A stretch of DNA of 55,602 bases from Vairimorpha ceranae (GCF_000988165.1 NW_020169320.1:1-55602), one strand, 5' to 3'; shown: positions 19,966 through 31,700, numbered from the stretch's first letter. A program made the numbers and translations. The notes: generated by a model from the sequence alone, not told the origin.

Positions 19966-20634
19966 ATGCATAAAGTTACATTGTGTTTAACATTTTTCGA
20001 ATTTCTTTATTGTCATAAATTGTATCAGAACAGAGAAAGTAACAGCATTAAAAACAAATCGTATTTTCGCTGCCAAAAAAGGTTTCCAGAGGAAGCCTAT
20101 CACTACAATGAAGAGAATATTTCGCAAAGATTTTTTAAAATATTTGTAAAAAAGACTTATAACGCTTTTAGAAATGAACTTAGAAATACTGATTATACAT
20201 TATTTAAAAATATACTATTAGATATTTGGAGAATTATAGGTTATAATGATACAAATAAGTTGGCTTTATTTGTTTCATCTAGTCTTCATAATACATCTTT
20301 CTATAAAATCTTTGAAGCAAATGAAGATGATATGTATAGATCTAGGGGACTATTAATGATAAAAGGAGTAAATAATTATAAACTTCTAACATATTTATCA
20401 TTGCTAAAAAGTAATGATTATGTAAGAAATCCAGAACTTCTATCCATTCCTGACTTTTATTCTATCTACGATACTATTGAATTCTGGGAAGTCAAATTAA
20501 AGAATAATTATACGTTTGAAAATATGATGATTTCATTACATATTCAAAGTTGGATTGATAATAAAAGCAACCAGGATATAATAAATTGGAGAAATATGTA
20601 CAAAAAGTTAAAATGTGTGTATAGAGGAAAATAA
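19966..20634 (+). CDS. Putative secreted GH19 (chitinase/endolysin-fold) protein with altered active site
   Basis: The 222-residue protein begins with a short hydrophobic stretch (MHKVTLCLTFFEFLYC) that may be a signal peptide. Residues about 85-185 follow the order of GH19 chitinases: a helix LALFVSSSLHNTSFY at the place of the active-site AHET helix, then RSRGLLMIKGVNNYKLL in place of GRGPIQLTGRxNY, then a P-E-L segment and YDTIEFWEV in place of the alWFW helix. Microsporidia are known to have GH19 chitinases, and the spore wall is chitinous. The first catalytic glutamate (HE) is HN here, so the protein may bind chitin without cutting it. No CCC precedes the start. The family call rests on motif order only. 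Confidence 0.55.
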   Translation: MHKVTLCLTFFEFLYCHKLYQNRESNSIKNKSYFRCQKRFPEEAYHYNEENISQRFFKIFVKKTYNAFRNELRNTDYTLFKNILLDIWRIIGYNDTNKLALFVSSSLHNTSFYKIFEANEDDMYRSRGLLMIKGVNNYKLLTYLSLLKSNDYVRNPELLSIPDFYSIYDTIEFWEVKLKNNYTFENMMISLHIQSWIDNKSNQDIINWRNMYKKLKCVYRGK

Positions 20635-21694
20635 AAGTAATTCTTATTATAAAACATAAGCTTATATTATTTTTTTTGTTCATATCTTTATTACAAGTCA
20701 CTTAACAAAAAGCTTATTCTTAGCAATTTGTACTTATTACTAGTTTAAAATATTATTTATTAAAGGTGTTATTAAACATTTGAATTTCTAAATTTATTTA
20801 TAGGCAGTGAAAAAAATTGAAGTTTAAAAAAAGATTTTTATTTTTTTTGCAATTAATTACTTTAAGTAATTTAAAGAATTAGTATACAAATCCCAAGTAA
20901 ATATACACGACTTTTTTATTTAAAAAGTTCATATCTTTGATTAAATCAAAAAACAATATATTTAACAGAAATGACTTTTGAATCTATAAATTTACATAAA
21001 TATTGATTAAAAGTAATAATTTATAATGTATGTAAAATATTTTAGATAAAAAAAATGTAAATGGACAAAATTTATGCATTTATTTTTAAAAAAATATAAA
21101 GATTTTATAAATTTTTTCAACACATTTTTTTTGTGATTAGAAAAAAGTGGCATTAGTAAGTATAGAATTAAATAAATTATTTTAATAAAAAAACTGTATT
21201 AAATAATTAAATATATTTAAAAGGCTACAAAATTGATGTATTTATTTTGTTATAAAGCTAATGCTTTTAATTTTTCCATAACTAGATTTTAAATACTTTA
21301 ACGCCTAGTATACACTTTGTTGCTTATGATAAATAGTATAAAAAAGCATGTTTATACTTTATTTTTAATGATAAAAAATAGTATAACGATAATTTTTAAT
21401 TTTATAATTATTCAAGTTCATATTTAATTTATATTTTCAATACTGTTTAACCTTTTTGCAATTAATGCTGTGCTATAGTTATAATTTACATTAAATCTTC
21501 AAATATTTTCTTCATCCAGTACCCCAATTATTTTAATTAATTTAGAATAAAAACTTAAACATTTCAAATCAGTAAATTTCTGTTTTTACTTTATTGTAAA
21601 AATTTACTAATTTTGGTAATTTTATTTTCTGATATATTTGTCTTATTTTTGCCTAATTAAAATAAACTATAAATTTTTATTATTTTCATTACCC
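20635..21694. other. Gene-poor AT-rich gap of about 1 kb
   Basis: Nothing is recognised until the CCC at 21692-21694 that abuts the AsnA start codon. A CCCC near 21522 is not followed by a nearby ATG. Confidence 0.45.
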
Positions 21695-22711
21695 ATGCCA
21701 TTTTATAAAAAAAAATTTGAAGCAGTAAAATCAAGACAAAGTACGTGTTCGTTTATTGAAACAGAAGATGCAATCACAAAAGTCAGAACTGTTTTTCAGG
21801 ATGCATTATGTTCTAATTTAAATCTAAGACGTGTATCTGCACCATTGATGGTACAATCGTCATCAGGCTTTAACGATGATTTAAACGGAATTGAACGAAA
21901 AGTACAAGTTGATCTTAAGTCAGGGCCATCAGTTACTATTGTTCAATCACTTGCTAAGTGGAAGAGATATGCTCTTCAGAAATATAACTTTAGTGTTTAC
22001 AGTGGGTTATACACAAACATGAATGCTTTACGTATTGACGAAGACTTATCTAACATTCATTCTTACTACGTAGATCAGTGGGACTGGGAAAGAGTGATAA
22101 AAGAGGATGATAGAAATATTAACTTTTTGAAAGAAAATGCTTTAAAGATATATAAAAGTCTTAAAGAGACAGATGCAGTAATAAGAAAAGATTATCCCGA
22201 TTTATTACAAAAATTTCCAGAAGATATTCATTTTGTTTTTACGCAAGAATTGGAAGATAAATATCCTAATTTGAGTGCTGTAGAAAGGGAATATGAATGT
22301 GTGAAGGAATACAAAGCGGTTTTTTTGATGAAAATAGGCGGAAAGCTTAAATCTGGGTGCAAACACGATGGAAGGGCACCTGATTATGATGACTGGGAAT
22401 TAAATGGGGACTTGATAATGTATAATGAACTTCTTGATATTCCTTTTGAAATATCATCCATGGGAATTCGTGTTGATAAAAAATCTTTATTAAAGCAACT
22501 TGAAGAATCGAATGCACTAGATCGTGTCAATTTGAAATTTCACTCTATGCTTATAAATGGCAAATTGCCTTTTACAATTGGAGGAGGTATTGGACAATCA
22601 AGGGTATGCATGTTTTTACTTGATAAGCTACATATCGGCGAGGTCCAGGTTTCGGAATGGGATGAACAGACAAAACAATATTGCACTAAAAGAAACATAT
22701 CACTTTTGTAA
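21695..22711 (+). CDS. asnA: Aspartate-ammonia ligase, bacterial-type asparagine synthetase A
   Basis: The enzyme makes asparagine from aspartate, ammonia and ATP, and belongs to the class II aminoacyl-tRNA synthetase fold. Clear family segments in order are SLAKWKRYAL, SGLYTNMNALR, YVDQWDWERV, IHFVFTQELEDKYP, RAPDYDDW, ISSMGIRVD and TIGGGIGQSR. The frame is open upstream to 21638, but I use the methionine at 21695. CCC (21692-21694) touches it, and the resulting 338 residues match the bacterial length of about 330. Most eukaryotes use the unrelated glutamine-dependent AsnB, so this gene probably came from a bacterium at some point. Its base composition now matches its neighbours. Confidence 0.96.
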   Translation: MPFYKKKFEAVKSRQSTCSFIETEDAITKVRTVFQDALCSNLNLRRVSAPLMVQSSSGFNDDLNGIERKVQVDLKSGPSVTIVQSLAKWKRYALQKYNFSVYSGLYTNMNALRIDEDLSNIHSYYVDQWDWERVIKEDDRNINFLKENALKIYKSLKETDAVIRKDYPDLLQKFPEDIHFVFTQELEDKYPNLSAVEREYECVKEYKAVFLMKIGGKLKSGCKHDGRAPDYDDWELNGDLIMYNELLDIPFEISSMGIRVDKKSLLKQLEESNALDRVNLKFHSMLINGKLPFTIGGGIGQSRVCMFLLDKLHIGEVQVSEWDEQTKQYCTKRNISLL

Positions 22712-22721
22712 TAAAGTAGGT

Positions 22722-25322
22722 TTATTTTAAATTTTTATTTATTTCATCTCCAAAATAAGGTGAAATATCAAATACTCTAAATTTTGAACATTTTAAATGC
22801 GTATTAATAAGTTCACAGACTTTTACAAACCCGATCTCTGTAAATCTAGACAGTAGTTCTTCTAAATAAGCATCAAATTCATTATTTAAAGATTTATAAA
22901 TTAGCTCTCCTGAACAATATAAACATTTTAGAAAATATCCTTCAAATTTCACTTTACAATCAATACATTCAAAAGGCGTTGAATACAGCCTTTCTATTTC
23001 TAAACCTATACTTTTTTTAACTATTTTTATATAAAAATTTTCTTCAATTTTTAAATTACATTTAACACAATAATGTGCAGGAAATTGTTGATTATTACAA
23101 CATTCTGTTTTAAATTGGCATAACTTAGGAACGGCTTTTTTATTATATTTTACTTTAAAAATATCATAAATTTTCTCTAAATTAATATTGGAAGATAAAG
23201 CCAAAGATCGCATTAAAGGTGGCATTATTTGATTTTGTACATAATAATCGTAATCTATATTACATTTTTCTGTTAGTAAAAATGCTCTATTATAAAAATC
23301 TGTCTCATTTTCGGTTTTCCCTATTACATAAGATACAACATCACCTACTTTATAATGTATACCTTTTGTTTTTAGTCTATTACAAAGGTGTACAAAAGGA
23401 AGAGGCGCATTACTAGCATATTGACTTAGAGGCTTATTTAAAGTATTATTGATAACAAAGTCTTCAACATTCCTATTTATCAAATTATTATATTCTTCTT
23501 TTAGTAAACTATAAATATTTTTATTGTCACTATCTAACAATATTTTATTTACTTTATACAGAATGTCAGAAGCAGCAGGACAAAAGTTCCTTTTAAGCGC
23601 TTCTATTCCCTTATATTCCTCATGTAATACGCTATTCGAATCTAAATATCGTCCGATGTACCTCTTTTTTGCATACAAAAAAAGTTTCGTAAATATTTTT
23701 TCCAATTCTATTTCAATATTTTTGTATTTTAAATTAATCTTTTCACTAATTTCTTGTGATATCTCTTTAGCCTTAATAATATTTTCTTCATTATGTATCA
23801 ATCCTGTATCAATCATAATAGAATCTGTATCTCCATAAATAACTTTATAATTTAATTCATTTTCTATTGTTTTCTTAGTATCTCGCAATATTTCCCTACC
23901 TTTTTCTGTTATAAAGGCTGCCATTTTGTAATTACAGAATCTACTCTTAGGATATCCTAGTGACCCGTATATACTATTTGCTAATATTTTTAAAGCCATT
24001 TGTCGTATATAATAAATTTTATTATCCTTATCATTATTCATAAGTTTTTTTACTTCCTTTCTTCTTTGTACCAAGTTTGCAAGTATTTTCGGTAAGACAC
24101 CTTTTTCTGATGAATTAAAATCTGGATTAGAAAAACATACATTATATTCTTGTATTATAGAAGGATATAAAGAGTTAAAATCCAATAAAAGAACAAGATT
24201 GTCATAGTATCCCTTCACTGGTTCAAAAACCTTTCCTCCTTCATATTTTTCTACACTAACATTAACTTCTGGTGGTAAAAGATACTTTTTATCGTAAAGT
24301 TCGTGAAATAGTGTGTATTCAATTATCTCTGCTCTATTGTTATTTAAAACTTTATTAATTGTATATCCAGATAATTCTGATAATTCTTTTGACAGTATTA
24401 AAACATCAGATTTTATAAATAGATCAAACAGAGTTTTAGATAAAATTATTGGATTAGTAATATCGGTACAAGTAATCTTAAAATATTCGCATAGCTCTTT
24501 AATTGAATATTCTCTTAATTTTAGGTTTGCCGTGGCATATAAAAACATATCACAAATAATATATTTTTGTAAATTATTCAATAAATTACCTAAATTATTA
24601 AAAAAGACTACAACATCTATTTCTTCATCAGCAAAAATTTCTAAAATTCTAGTATTTAAATTTTGTAAATTACTAAAAATCTCAATTTTGTGTTTATGCA
24701 TAATAAAATTTTCATGTCCTTTAAAAGCTCCTACAAAATATTTACATCCATTTATGCAAATAGAATAATAACAAATATCATAATTTTGTAATTTAACATT
24801 AATTGATGCAATATTTAATTTTGGCATATTGGTTTTTATTACAGATTCTATATCATCAAATTTAATGTATGTCTTGTTTGTTTTAATTTTTAAAACACAA
24901 GGAGATTTTATGTTTTTCGAAATTAATGCTGCTTCTATTGGATTTGTAAATTCATGCATTATTTTTAAACAAAAGTCACTTTTAAAATTTTCGATTTTTT
25001 TGTAAGTTTCTGGTGCAAATCTTATGACATCAATTTCTTTATAAAATTTATCATAAAAAATATTCTTAAGATGTGTTATTTCTTTATGCTTAAGTTTGTT
25101 AAAATATTTAATAATATCATCCTCTAAATGTTGAATGGTCTTTTTTCCATTATAAATTGCTAGTAATGGTGATATAACATCATCTACTGTTATTTTTATT
25201 TTTTTTGTCTGGCATTTTTCAATATTGTCTAAATCTTTGATATTTTCTGTTTCTATTTTTCTTCCATATAAATACAATGTGTCTGGGAGAAAAGCTTGTA
25301 GATGATAGCAGTAAAAATACAT
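22722..25322 (-). CDS. POL1: DNA polymerase alpha catalytic subunit (family B), shortened
   Basis: Pol alpha extends RNA primers at replication origins and on Okazaki fragments. The 866-residue protein shows the family B motifs DFNSLYPSIIQEYN (motif A), ANSIYGSLGYPKSRF (motif B) and YGDTDS (496-501, catalytic D498 and D500). The start MYFYCYHLQAFLPDTLYLYGRK corresponds to the FYWxDAxED...VFLFGKVW segment special to Pol alpha. The two cysteine clusters near the end match its zinc-binding C-terminus. The roughly 300-residue N-terminal region of yeast and human homologues is missing, and length is about 60 percent of theirs. The start is supported by CCC (25327-25329, complementary strand). It is convergent with asnA across 10 bases. 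Confidence 0.93.
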   Translation of the reverse strand: MYFYCYHLQAFLPDTLYLYGRKIETENIKDLDNIEKCQTKKIKITVDDVISPLLAIYNGKKTIQHLEDDIIKYFNKLKHKEITHLKNIFYDKFYKEIDVIRFAPETYKKIENFKSDFCLKIMHEFTNPIEAALISKNIKSPCVLKIKTNKTYIKFDDIESVIKTNMPKLNIASINVKLQNYDICYYSICINGCKYFVGAFKGHENFIMHKHKIEIFSNLQNLNTRILEIFADEEIDVVVFFNNLGNLLNNLQKYIICDMFLYATANLKLREYSIKELCEYFKITCTDITNPIILSKTLFDLFIKSDVLILSKELSELSGYTINKVLNNNRAEIIEYTLFHELYDKKYLLPPEVNVSVEKYEGGKVFEPVKGYYDNLVLLLDFNSLYPSIIQEYNVCFSNPDFNSSEKGVLPKILANLVQRRKEVKKLMNNDKDNKIYYIRQMALKILANSIYGSLGYPKSRFCNYKMAAFITEKGREILRDTKKTIENELNYKVIYGDTDSIMIDTGLIHNEENIIKAKEISQEISEKINLKYKNIEIELEKIFTKLFLYAKKRYIGRYLDSNSVLHEEYKGIEALKRNFCPAASDILYKVNKILLDSDNKNIYSLLKEEYNNLINRNVEDFVINNTLNKPLSQYASNAPLPFVHLCNRLKTKGIHYKVGDVVSYVIGKTENETDFYNRAFLLTEKCNIDYDYYVQNQIMPPLMRSLALSSNINLEKIYDIFKVKYNKKAVPKLCQFKTECCNNQQFPAHYCVKCNLKIEENFYIKIVKKSIGLEIERLYSTPFECIDCKVKFEGYFLKCLYCSGELIYKSLNNEFDAYLEELLSRFTEIGFVKVCELINTHLKCSKFRVFDISPYFGDEINKNLK

Positions 25323-25870
25323 TTAAGGGTATAGTCATTTACTATTTCTTAAAAGTATAAAATTCTTGTAATTGTAATTTACTAAATGTAATTATTTAAA
25401 TTTATTAAGATTAATGCTAAATAAACAATTTATAAAAAATTATTTGTATGCATAAATATTTATTTTAATGTTTAACATGTTGTTTAATACGTATAATGAA
25501 TAAATATAGTTTATTAAATGTATAAATAACTTTTTAAACTGTGAAAAGATGTTTTTACTTAATGGTGTATATGTCTTTAAATTAAAAAGAAGTTGATTTT
25601 TTTTATTCTTCTATTTTTTGTAAAAGTCATATATGAAGATTTAATATCTTTTTTTTCATCTATCTCTGACTCTAGAAATCTTAACTATAGATAGATGCAA
25701 AGTAAACCTAACATTGGAGAAGGCGTAATATTCAAAAAAACGTACAACACAAAGAGGTTGAGCCAATCTGTAAGAAAATACTTATTTTAGAATTAAGGAC
25801 TTTACAATAATTTTAAAAAAAATTATTAAATTTGCTATTTATATTTAAAAATCTTTTATTGAAACCCAAA
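25323..25870. other. Divergent intergenic region, nothing else recognised
   Basis: It holds the Pol alpha start motif at one end and CCC at 25865-25867 for the next gene at the other. No other feature is seen. Confidence 0.45.
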
Positions 25871-27280
25871 ATGTTTTATTTACTAATTTTATGCAGATGT
25901 ATTTCAGATACACTAAAAAATTTAGTCTCTTTGTTACAGGACGATACTATTGCAGTAAAAACTTTAGATACTATAAGCAATACACAGATAGAACATTTAA
26001 TCTTTATTATTGATAACACACAACAATTAAAAAAAAGAAACGTTATTATGTATTTGTACGATGACAAGGTAGCAATTAAAATTATTGATTCTAGTGAAAC
26101 TACAAAAAAAATTAAAAAATGCACTATAAGCCAGAACGTATACAATTTTGAAAATTTTACTGAATCAATGGCAGGTGATTTTGCTACGTTTTTTAAGATT
26201 CAAGTTTCAAGCCAAATAGATTTTGAAGATTATGACTTATTTATTGATGTATGTCCAAAAAATAATGAATTCTCAAAATTAGATAAAATACAAAAGATTG
26301 AAATTTTAATAATTCGATCTATATGCCTATCTAAACACATAATGATTCGACCTATAAATATGTTTATAAAATTATATTATAATGATAAGTTATGGTTTGT
26401 AAATTTTTACAAGCAATATATTAACAGTAAAACTTTTGTTTATTTAATGGATCCAAAATCTGATTTTATTAATAATTTGTTGTGTCAGAGAAATGGTGCT
26501 GATTGTGTAGATAGTCTACAAGATATTAATCAACAGGAAGATATATTTATTTTAAATATAATTAAAGAAATGAGAAATGATTTTGAAGTATGTAAATTAA
26601 ATTTTGATATTTTATTTAATTCGGAAATTAAATTTAATATAAAAAATTATCCTGTTATTTCATATAGTGTATATATAAATATTATATACTCATTACAACA
26701 GATTACTAAAAGAAATGATCTCAAAAAACTAAAAAATATATTAAATATTAATTTAGAAGATATTTTAGAGTATAATTATCTTAAATTTAATATAACTAAA
26801 TATAAATTAAAAGATGCATTTGAAGTTCTAAAAGATATGAACTCTAAAATGTTACTATTGAGAAATGCTTATTTTATCGATCTAGATGACGTATCAAGAT
26901 ATTTAATCGGTCAAATTAGTCGAGAATTAGAGGACAAATATAACTTTTGCCTTTTTTATGCTTTTTCTCATGGCAAAAAAACAAGGAAGAAATTGCGCAA
27001 CGATTTTTATAATACTATTATGCAAATATTTATATCTCTGCGTGCAAAAATAAATTTATGTTTTTACATTTTAAACGAAAAACATAATGCAGCTTCTTAT
27101 GAATATTTTAGTGAAGCTATATCTAGACTAGAACTTCGTTCGTATAGTTTAAGTAATTTAAAAAGAGATTTTGATATTTTAAAAGATGCACAAGCTTCTT
27201 TTTTATGTAAAGACACTGAAAGATATTTGTATAGTGAGGAAATATTAAATTTTCTGGCTTTATATTCTGATTTCGAATAA
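25871..27280 (+). CDS. Unknown 469-residue protein, possible N-terminal hydrophobic leader
   Basis: The frame is open upstream to 25832, but the methionine at 25871 is preferred because CCC lies three bases upstream (25865-25867). The protein begins MFYLLILCRCISDTL, which could be a short signal peptide or part of a first helix. No domain is recognised. The remainder alternates beta-rich segments (first 200 residues) with a mainly helical second half (about 250-469), and it has no strong membrane segments. It stands apart, with spacers of 548 and 332 bases on either side. Confidence 0.65.
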   Translation: MFYLLILCRCISDTLKNLVSLLQDDTIAVKTLDTISNTQIEHLIFIIDNTQQLKKRNVIMYLYDDKVAIKIIDSSETTKKIKKCTISQNVYNFENFTESMAGDFATFFKIQVSSQIDFEDYDLFIDVCPKNNEFSKLDKIQKIEILIIRSICLSKHIMIRPINMFIKLYYNDKLWFVNFYKQYINSKTFVYLMDPKSDFINNLLCQRNGADCVDSLQDINQQEDIFILNIIKEMRNDFEVCKLNFDILFNSEIKFNIKNYPVISYSVYINIIYSLQQITKRNDLKKLKNILNINLEDILEYNYLKFNITKYKLKDAFEVLKDMNSKMLLLRNAYFIDLDDVSRYLIGQISRELEDKYNFCLFYAFSHGKKTRKKLRNDFYNTIMQIFISLRAKINLCFYILNEKHNAASYEYFSEAISRLELRSYSLSNLKRDFDILKDAQASFLCKDTERYLYSEEILNFLALYSDFE

Positions 27281-27612
27281 ATTATAATTTGTAAAAAGTG
27301 TTATGTCTGAAAAGATTGTTAATTGAAAACATAGGTTTATTTTTTTTTTGTGTTTAAGGATGGGAAAATGCACAGCAGACCATCCACAAAATTCAAAGAT
27401 TAATTTATTATTTAAATTATATAAAACTAACATGTCAAATCAACCATACTTAATCTTACAATTAGATATTTTATATCCTCCCAACGAAAAGTTTTTCATT
27501 TTTAAATATGCTGTAAAACAATAAATATACCATTTTATTTTTATATAATAACTGGTTTTTTATCTTTTACTGATATCTGTAAGGTTTTTAATTCTTTTAT
27601 TTTCTACCCTTT
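27281..27612. other. Intergenic region, nothing recognised
   Basis: This spacer lies between two plus-strand genes. The CCC at 27607-27609 belongs to the CLP1-like gene. Confidence 0.45.
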
Positions 27613-28725
27613 ATGGAGTTGACTCTTCTTAAAAATCAAGAATATCGTGTAGAAGTCAATGATACGCAAAAATTTAAAGTTATGGTGATGTCTGGATCGG
27701 CAGAAATTAAAGGTCAAGAACTTATTAATGAAAAATGGTACACTATAAAAAATACTAAAACCGTGATTTTTACATACACAGGTTGTAAACTAAAAATTGA
27801 TGGAACATGTGATTTACAATTTATTTCTAATAATACTAATGTACCGGATATACTGAAATTGTTTACTTCACTTATTAATAAGGAATGTAACGATAAGACT
27901 TTCATGGTTGTCGGTAAGGGACGAACGACTTTTTGTACGACAATTATAAACTATTTTATACGATTACATAAAAAAGTTTTGTTTACAGAGATTGACTTAA
28001 AAAAAGGGAACATTTTTCCTGGTAGTCTCTCAACTATCCATGTAGATACGCTTGTAGAATATAACGAACATTTTAAATTATCCAATGTTCTCTCTTTTTA
28101 CTATGGTAGTACAGAAATAAAGAATAAAGATCTGTATACGCTACTATTGTCTCGGCTTAAAGAAGCTATAGATAAAAAAAAAGTAGATGATTTACATCTT
28201 ATTTTATGTCCAGAAGAAACTAGTAAATATTATCAGGAAATAGTAAAAATGTTTAATGTAGATAAATTAATTTGTGTGGGTGATGAAAGAAAATTTCATA
28301 TGATAGATGTGCCTATCAATAAAATGTTTATACCTTTAAGTGGATATATAAATGATAGCTCAGTAGATAAAAGTATCACTAGGTATTTTAATGGATTAAA
28401 CAACGAATATACGCCTTATTCATTTTGTGTCAAAAGGAAATGGAACGTTGTGCGCGTAGGAGAAGAATGTTTAGCGCCAGAAAGTGCTCTTCCTTTGGGA
28501 GGGACAAGAAAATTGGATATATTGGAAATCAAAGATGTTAAATTAGAAAATAACTGTGTATTAGGAATTTCTGATGCAAAAACTTCTGAAGAGATTATTA
28601 AAAGTCCTGTTTTAGGCTATTGTGTTGTAATAAATCAAGATATTTTTAAAATACTCTGTACACAGACAAAATTACCTAAATGTAGTTATTTTATTCAAGG
28701 AGAAATAAAATATTCTGATTTCTAA
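27613..28725 (+). CDS. CLP1: CLP1-like mRNA 3'-end processing factor with degenerate P-loop
   Basis: CLP1 is part of the cleavage and polyadenylation machinery; animal CLP1 is also an RNA 5'-kinase. The 370-residue protein has the N-terminal domain with SGSAEIKGQEL and TVIFTYTGCKLKIDG, both typical of CLP1, then a central NTPase domain. The nucleotide loop reads VVGKGRTTFC (99-108), where the family has VVGPxxxGKST. The loop is shorter and the lysine of GKT is arginine (R104), so kinase activity is unlikely. The C-terminal domain (about 285-370) includes ESALPLGGTRK and a final LGYCVV strand. Yeast Clp1 also lacks kinase activity but still binds ATP. CCC at 27607-27609 marks the start. Confidence 0.87.
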   Translation: MELTLLKNQEYRVEVNDTQKFKVMVMSGSAEIKGQELINEKWYTIKNTKTVIFTYTGCKLKIDGTCDLQFISNNTNVPDILKLFTSLINKECNDKTFMVVGKGRTTFCTTIINYFIRLHKKVLFTEIDLKKGNIFPGSLSTIHVDTLVEYNEHFKLSNVLSFYYGSTEIKNKDLYTLLLSRLKEAIDKKKVDDLHLILCPEETSKYYQEIVKMFNVDKLICVGDERKFHMIDVPINKMFIPLSGYINDSSVDKSITRYFNGLNNEYTPYSFCVKRKWNVVRVGEECLAPESALPLGGTRKLDILEIKDVKLENNCVLGISDAKTSEEIIKSPVLGYCVVINQDIFKILCTQTKLPKCSYFIQGEIKYSDF

Positions 28726-28742
28726 TAAATTGATTTATTCTC

Positions 28743-31700
28743 TTAATAAAGTGGCAGTATTTTTCTACATAAAGGACAGTTCGTTTTTCTATATTCTTCA
28801 ATCCATTTTTTAACACACTTTGTATGATATTTATTCTCACAGTGTAAACAAACATAATTTGGAAAAGATCCGTCTTGTAAGTGTAAAATAAAATAGCAGA
28901 TATAACATTCTTTGCCTCCTAAAACCTTTTGATCAACGTTTACCTTCCATAAACTTATTACTTCCATAAACTTAGAAGTGCGATTTAACATTTCTGATAT
29001 TTTAAGATTCAATAAACTTTTTTTTTCTACATTAGTAAGAAATATAGGACTTTGTAATGGATATGCCGTAGGATAAAAAATTTCACACTGAAAATTATTA
29101 TTATCCAATAAATAATTTATAATAATTTGTAATCCGCTGCTTTTTTTTATAACTTTACATTCTACATCTTTAATAAATTTTTTTGTTTCAGCAATCAATA
29201 AATCTGATATATTAACTTGTACATTTTTTGTAGATTTTTTTTTATTTAATTTATTATACTTTATAAATAAATTCGGAAAGAGAAAAATCCACTTCTTTCT
29301 ATAAGAAATTGATGATTCAACAAAAAGTGTATTAAAATCTAATGCGTGCCGTTTCGCCAATATTTTACCGAAAAAAAATTGTATATTCAAGTTTCTAATC
29401 TTCATTAAAGTATCTGGTAATAAAATTTTATATAAATCCATTCTTTTAGGTATACAAGATATCAGAAAATTATACAATTCATCATCGGAAATTACTTCGT
29501 CAACCTGAGAAATACTAAAGTTGTTAATAATTGTATTAGCAAAATGATTTGTTATAAGATCAAATAAAGGTAAAAAACATTTTAAACGATCAGAAGATGT
29601 TAAAAGTGGAATATCATTTTCAATATAATCTAAACATGCGTAAACATCAAAATTGTTTTTTAAATTCTCAATAAACATTACTAGCGCTTTATCGGATAAA
29701 ACTGAAGTGTCTTTTACAGCTAGTTTTTTCCCTCTTAATATTTTCTGATCGATAACTTTAGGATTATTAAGTGTTACTTCATAAATAGATTGAATAACTT
29801 TAGACATTTGACTACTATCAGATGCGCAAATGTTGTTTTCTTTCATATTTAATAATGTGTGGTCATTAGAAAGTTTTAAACTATCGATCGACAAATCATC
29901 ATTAAAAGATTTATTTTTATCGTTTTCATGAGAATTTGAAATATATACAATGTCTATCTCTTCTTCTAAAAGATCAATAAGCTTATTATTTCTATTAAAA
30001 GGTTCTTTGTAATTAACATTTAAGTCTTTATAGACTTTATACAAAAAATAATTGTTCTCTTTTAAGTCAATATGTTTGACTTCTTTTATATAAACTGTAC
30101 TACTGGATTCATTTAAAATGGCGTTACAGACCAAATATATCAATTTGTCAACATCAGATTTCATATATTGTTTATAAAAATCTCTAATAAATCTTATTTT
30201 TGTATTTTTAGGTCTAATTAATTGTATATCCTTGTAAAAATGAGGAATATCACAATAATATAAATCATTATATTCAACAGTTATTAAAATTTGGTATGTT
30301 CCAAGAGTTTTGATAATTTCATTACTAAATTCATTTAAATCAAAAATATCCATTTCTACAATATTATAAATACAATCTAAATATAAGTTACATAATTCAT
30401 TGTAATTAATATATCTTATAAAATCAATCATTCCATAATAATAGAATAAAAGATCATAGTCTTGCAATGCAATATTTCTGTATGATTCTATTGTTAAATT
30501 TTTAACATTTTGTTTTAAAAGCCACTTTTTAACTGCTTGTGTAAATTTTTTGATTTTCAAAAAATCTGTAAAGTTGTCTACTGTTAGAACTTTTTTTAAA
30601 TCTTTATCTGTATAATCATCAGGATACTTTTTAATTAATAAAGGTAAAAATTCAATATCTTGCAAATCTTCTTTATCAAATACATAGGGAGACAATTTCA
30701 AATTTAAAATTGTTTCTTTTTTGAAAAATTGTCTGTTTAAAACTAAATTAAGTTGATAAGCCCTCTCAATTTTATCAATATCATTTAAATCAATAATTGT
30801 ATCAACTAAATTTTTATAAATAAACAAAGAGGACTTTTTACAATCACAAACTGTTATTAAAGTAGAATGACTAGACTTATTAATGCCTTTAAAAATTTTA
30901 AAATTATTAATGTATTCTTCTAAATCTTTAAATTCATCATTAGTTAAATTGTGACTTTGAATGACATTTTCAAGAATATGCTTTGATTCACTAAAATTGT
31001 TATCAATATCTTTAAAATCGTCTACAATATTATATACACAGAGATTATCAAAATTTAATCTTTTATAATTAAGCTTAAAAAAAGTCAATTTACAAGGACA
31101 GAATCTCAGAAGTATTTTAAAACTTTCTATATTTTTTGGCTTTAATTTATCAAAGTCAAATTGAATTTTGTCTGCCTGGCATTTTTCTAGAACCTCTTCT
31201 AAAATTGAATTTTCTAAAAATTCAATATCTCTATTTATGCACTTCGACAGTTTTTTGTAAATTTTAAGCAAAATTATTGACTTTGTTTGTATTAAAACAG
31301 GTGTGATAATTTGATCAATTTTTTTATAAACATCTTCTATCGGCCCTATGTATTCTAAAACAATGTAAATATACTTGAGAATCACATTAGAATTATACTG
31401 CAAATAATCTAACTTAGTCAGAAAGTATTTATGATATTCATTAAGTTTGTTATCTTTATTTCTTTTTAGTGCCATAATAAATATTTTTAAACTAATTGTC
31501 AAATTATTTTCCCAATCCAATATATTTAAAATGCTTGGAATAATTTTATTAAAATTAAAATGTTCCTTGCAAATAATAACATCAGAGTTGTATGTTTGAT
31601 CCTCTACAAATTTTAAAAACCAGACAGCCAATACATTTTCTAAATTATCATCTTTATGTTTGATAATTTTCAATAAAAGATCTGAACATAATCTTCTGAC

